NCBI GenBank assembly: GCA_964428345.1
Contig: CAYRYD010000014.1
Coordinates: 1-64,000, forward strand
Direction of reading: 5' to 3'
From: JABDMH01 sp964428345
Lineage (GTDB): Bacteria > Bacteroidota > Bacteroidia > Chitinophagales > Saprospiraceae
Length of the DNA stretch: 64,000 nucleotides
In this document: piece by piece, positions 61,816 through 64,000 of the stretch
Position numbering within the stretch: the first letter of the stretch is position 1
How the letters are laid out: each line of letters opens with the position of its first letter
Made by a program: the position numbers and the translations under genes
Notes under the pieces: model-generated
Databases searched by the model: none
What the model saw: the letters and a program-made list of their open reading frames with translations, nothing else
Told to the model about the DNA's origin: nothing

Positions 61816-63498
61816 ATGAAATCATTTTCTGAATCGGGACTCAAATCCGAATTGCTCACTTCACTGGAACGGATCAATTTTATCAGTCCCACTCCCATTC
61901 AAAATCAAGCCATCCGTCACCTGATGCATTCCGACCAGGATCTGATCGGTACAGCTCACACCGGAACCGGTAAAACGGCCGCATTTGCATTACCGATCAT
62001 TCACCGGACCCATCTTGAGATTCAACAAATCCAGTCAATCGTGCTATGCCCCACCCGGGAACTCTGCTTGCAAATTACCAGCGATATCCAAAATTACACC
62101 CGGGATCTCAAGGGATTTAAAGTGGCAGCTGTCTATGGCGGATCGAGCATGACCGACCAGATAAATGCCCTGAAACGGGGGGTTCATATGGTGGTAGGAA
62201 CCCCCGGCCGTACCCTGGATCTGATCAACCGTAACAAGTTGCAATTGCATCAGGTTCGCTGGCTGGTGCTGGACGAAGCCGATGAGATGCTCTCTATGGG
62301 CTTTAAAGATGAACTGGACCAGATTCTGGCTGCCACCCCCAGTGAAAAGCAAACCCTGTTGTTTTCGGCCACGATGCCATCCGCTATCACCTCGATCGCC
62401 GATCACTATATGACCGATCCCGTCAAAATAGCCGTCGACCAGGGGGTAAAAACAACCACTGCGATCAACCACGGGTATTATGTGGTATCACGAAAGGCTA
62501 AGTTTAGATTCCTGACCTCCTTTCTTTCCCTGCACCAGGATATCTATGCCATCATTTTCTGCCGCACCAGAAAAGACACCGCACAGCTGGCTGAAGATCT
62601 GGAGAAAGAAGGCTACCAGGCTGACGCCCTGCACGGTGACTTATCCCAGAGACACCGGGACAGGGTGCTCAAAAGGTTTCGTAGCCGTCAGATAAACCTA
62701 CTGATCGCTACCGATGTGGCTGCCAGAGGATTGGACGTAACCGGTCTTTCACACGTGATCAATTACGACCTGCCGGATGAACCCGAAGCCTATGTGCACC
62801 GTAGCGGTCGTACCGGCCGGGCTGGTAAGTCTGGTGACTGCTTATGCCTGCTGGACCGTAAAGACCTGAATAAATTACAGTTTATCAGCAGAAAGACCGG
62901 GATTAAATTCAGCGAAAGCCGGTTGCCGGATCCAGGTGAGATCATCGGTCAGAGGGTCAATGATATGACCGATAAACTTTTGCAGATTAACCCGGAACAT
63001 CCTGCACTGTTGGAAAACCTCCCCGCTGCCGATCAGAAATTATTTCATTTGAGCCGGCAGGAGCTCATCGGACGGTTCCTCCATCTGCTGATGGCCGATG
63101 AATTGCGCAGGAATAACTGGCCTGGTTCTTCGAAAAAAGACATTACCCACAAGTCAAGAAACAATAGGTTTCCGGATGATTTTCCGGAAGAATCCTTTTA
63201 CCCCGGTCAATTCACCCGGTTTTATATCAATCTCGGAACGAAGCATAATCTGGATGCCCCTAAACTGATCAGTGTCATCAACCGGTATATGAAGGGCAGT
63301 GATTTTACCATCGGGAAAATTGAAATGCTGAAGTCCTTTTCTTTTTTCGAAATTGAAGAAGGCTATGAAGACCGGGTTATTGCCGGCTTCCGAAAAGCCA
63401 CCTATGATAATCTGCAGGTTGTTGTCGAAAAATCGATGCCAAAACCGGACCTATCCAAAAACAGAAAACTTAAAGGAAAAAAGAAAAAAAGAAAATAG
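61816..63498 (+). CDS. DEAD-box RNA helicase with DbpA-type RNA-binding domain
   Basis: 560 residues. The helicase core has TPIQNQAIRH, AHTGTGKTAAF, PTRELCLQ, LDEADEMLSMG, FSATMP and HRSGRTGR. After a linker, a DbpA-like RNA-binding domain (about 470-545; FTRFYINLGTKHNLDAPKLI, then GKIEMLKSFSFFEIEE) precedes a very basic tail (KLKGKKKKRK). This layout matches the DeaD/CsdA group acting on ribosomal RNA and cold-shock mRNA. Which protein it replaces in E. coli terms is uncertain. Confidence 0.94.
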   Translation: MKSFSESGLKSELLTSLERINFISPTPIQNQAIRHLMHSDQDLIGTAHTGTGKTAAFALPIIHRTHLEIQQIQSIVLCPTRELCLQITSDIQNYTRDLKGFKVAAVYGGSSMTDQINALKRGVHMVVGTPGRTLDLINRNKLQLHQVRWLVLDEADEMLSMGFKDELDQILAATPSEKQTLLFSATMPSAITSIADHYMTDPVKIAVDQGVKTTTAINHGYYVVSRKAKFRFLTSFLSLHQDIYAIIFCRTRKDTAQLAEDLEKEGYQADALHGDLSQRHRDRVLKRFRSRQINLLIATDVAARGLDVTGLSHVINYDLPDEPEAYVHRSGRTGRAGKSGDCLCLLDRKDLNKLQFISRKTGIKFSESRLPDPGEIIGQRVNDMTDKLLQINPEHPALLENLPAADQKLFHLSRQELIGRFLHLLMADELRRNNWPGSSKKDITHKSRNNRFPDDFPEESFYPGQFTRFYINLGTKHNLDAPKLISVINRYMKGSDFTIGKIEMLKSFSFFEIEEGYEDRVIAGFRKATYDNLQVVVEKSMPKPDLSKNRKLKGKKKKRK

Positions 63499-63521
63499 GA
63501 CACCTCTAAAAACTCCAATAG

Positions 63522-63845
63522 CTATCCGGATTTCCTTCTCCGGAACAACCGGATATTATCCGGAAAAATTTTTATCAGTTCAAAATGTTTCCGGATATCC
63601 TCTTTAATCAGTGCAGGTACATTGCGTGAAATGACATAATAATTCATTTTTTGGGACACAATATTGGCAAATTCATGACCAGTATTTACTTCATATGCCC
63701 GGATCAGATCACGGTTAAATAGAATCGAAGTATGCACATACCTGGTTGGGGGCTGGCAATCCAGCAGATAATATAAAATACTCTGGTCGGTAGTATAGAT
63801 CTGGTCTCCGGAACGCCAATGTTTTTTCAGTTCGTCATAAATCAT
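63522..63845 (-). CDS. C-terminal soluble part of a glycosyltransferase, possibly frameshifted
   Basis: A 107-residue frame beginning at the ATG at 63845. Its sequence (YDELKKHWRSGDQIYTTDQ, LLDCQPPTRYVHTSILF) looks like the soluble tail of an ArnT/dolichyl-mannosyltransferase-like membrane enzyme, not like an independent protein. The upstream frame, which carries a membrane helix, stops at 63842 and overlaps this start by ATGA. Either the gene is broken by a single-base shift or the tail is a separate coupled gene. Confidence 0.55.
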   Translation of the reverse strand: MIYDELKKHWRSGDQIYTTDQSILYYLLDCQPPTRYVHTSILFNRDLIRAYEVNTGHEFANIVSQKMNYYVISRNVPALIKEDIRKHFELIKIFPDNIRLFRRRKSG

Positions 63846-64000
63846 GCCCGTAAATCCGGCTTACTTAAGATCTGGATGTACTGGTTGGTCCAGGAGACCG
63901 TCAGCAGACCCGAAAAAATAGCTGCCGGATACCACCACTTGTATAGAAAAAACCTCCGAAGCTGGTCCTGGGGTTTAATCATAAAAAATGTCAGGGCAAA
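63842..64000 (-). CDS. 3' part of a membrane protein (glycosyltransferase), incomplete
   Basis: Frame open from the right window edge to a TGA at 63842-63844 (52 residues). It contains a basic stretch (PQDQLRRFFLYKW) and a membrane helix (about YPAAIFSGLLTVSW), like the last helix of an ArnT-like glycosyltransferase. See the following downstream frame for the likely soluble remainder. Confidence 0.45.
   Translation of the reverse strand, partial: FALTFFMIKPQDQLRRFFLYKWWYPAAIFSGLLTVSWTNQYIQILSKPDLRA

Overview
The window looks like a chromosomal segment of a Bacteroidota bacterium, most likely of the Saprospiria/Saprospiraceae kind. This rests on several things: Bacteroidota-type promoter elements (TAnnTTTG) in front of several genes, weak or absent Shine-Dalgarno sequences, a PorV/PorQ-like outer-membrane barrel, large stand-alone FtsX/MacB-type permeases, a ferrochelatase with an internal cysteine cluster, a sigma factor / TPR membrane protein / TPR-CHAT operon, and many short lipoproteins. 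No rRNA, no intact tRNA, no insertion sequence, no CRISPR array and no phage genes were seen. Taxonomy is an inference from gene content only.

Layout. 0-4.3 kb: a TPR-like gene and a convergent sdhCAB operon whose membrane anchor resembles the mycobacterial Sdh1 anchor. 4.6-9.6 kb: two FtsX-type permeases. 9.9-17.4 kb: M1 aminopeptidase, small lipoprotein, erythromycin-esterase-like gene with a tiny acidic downstream gene, a phospholipase-D/cardiolipin-synthase-like gene and a YdjM-like membrane protein. 17.5-25.5 kb: GH3 lipoprotein, VOC protein, sdpR-sdpI pair, membrane ferredoxin-like protein, PorV-like barrel, two tandem duplicated barrels. 25.5-32.15 kb: a complete seven-gene trp operon (trpE-G-D-C-F-B-A, minus strand) preceded by a promoter, a 20-residue leader peptide with three consecutive Trp codons and a strong hairpin: a transcription attenuator. 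32.2-36.2 kb: ABC-F ATPase, YwbE, metallophosphoesterase, TPMT-like methyltransferase. 36.3-41.2 kb: sigma factor, transmembrane TPR protein, TPR-CHAT protease-like protein and a small lipoprotein. 41.4-48.4 kb: small membrane protein, DUF1569 protein, TIM-barrel isomerase, hemH-holA, alcohol dehydrogenase with an esterase, MocA-like nucleotidyltransferase. 48.5-48.8 kb: seven tandem ~39-bp units, most carrying a full hairpin. 48.8-60.2 kb: BNR-repeat protein, VOC protein, sufS-sufU, two TIM-barrel isomerases, XdhC, nitrilase-like amidohydrolase, NTF2-like lipoprotein, CAP-domain protein, threonine dehydratase-like enzyme, DUF1080 lipoprotein. 60.3-64 kb: a tRNA-like relic, two DEAD-box helicases, and the end of a possibly frameshifted glycosyltransferase.

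How the genes work together. Clear functional units are the tryptophan operon with its attenuator, succinate dehydrogenase, SufS-SufU for Fe-S assembly, the SdpR-SdpI pair, and the sigma/TPR/CHAT operon. The last looks like an envelope-sensing module: the CHAT protein and the TPR part of the middle protein are both predicted to lie outside the cytoplasm, with the sigma factor inside. Three TIM-barrel sugar isomerase/epimerase-like proteins, the GH3 enzyme and the DUF1080 lipoprotein point to extracellular glycoside use. MocA- and XdhC-like proteins imply a molybdenum hydroxylase encoded elsewhere.
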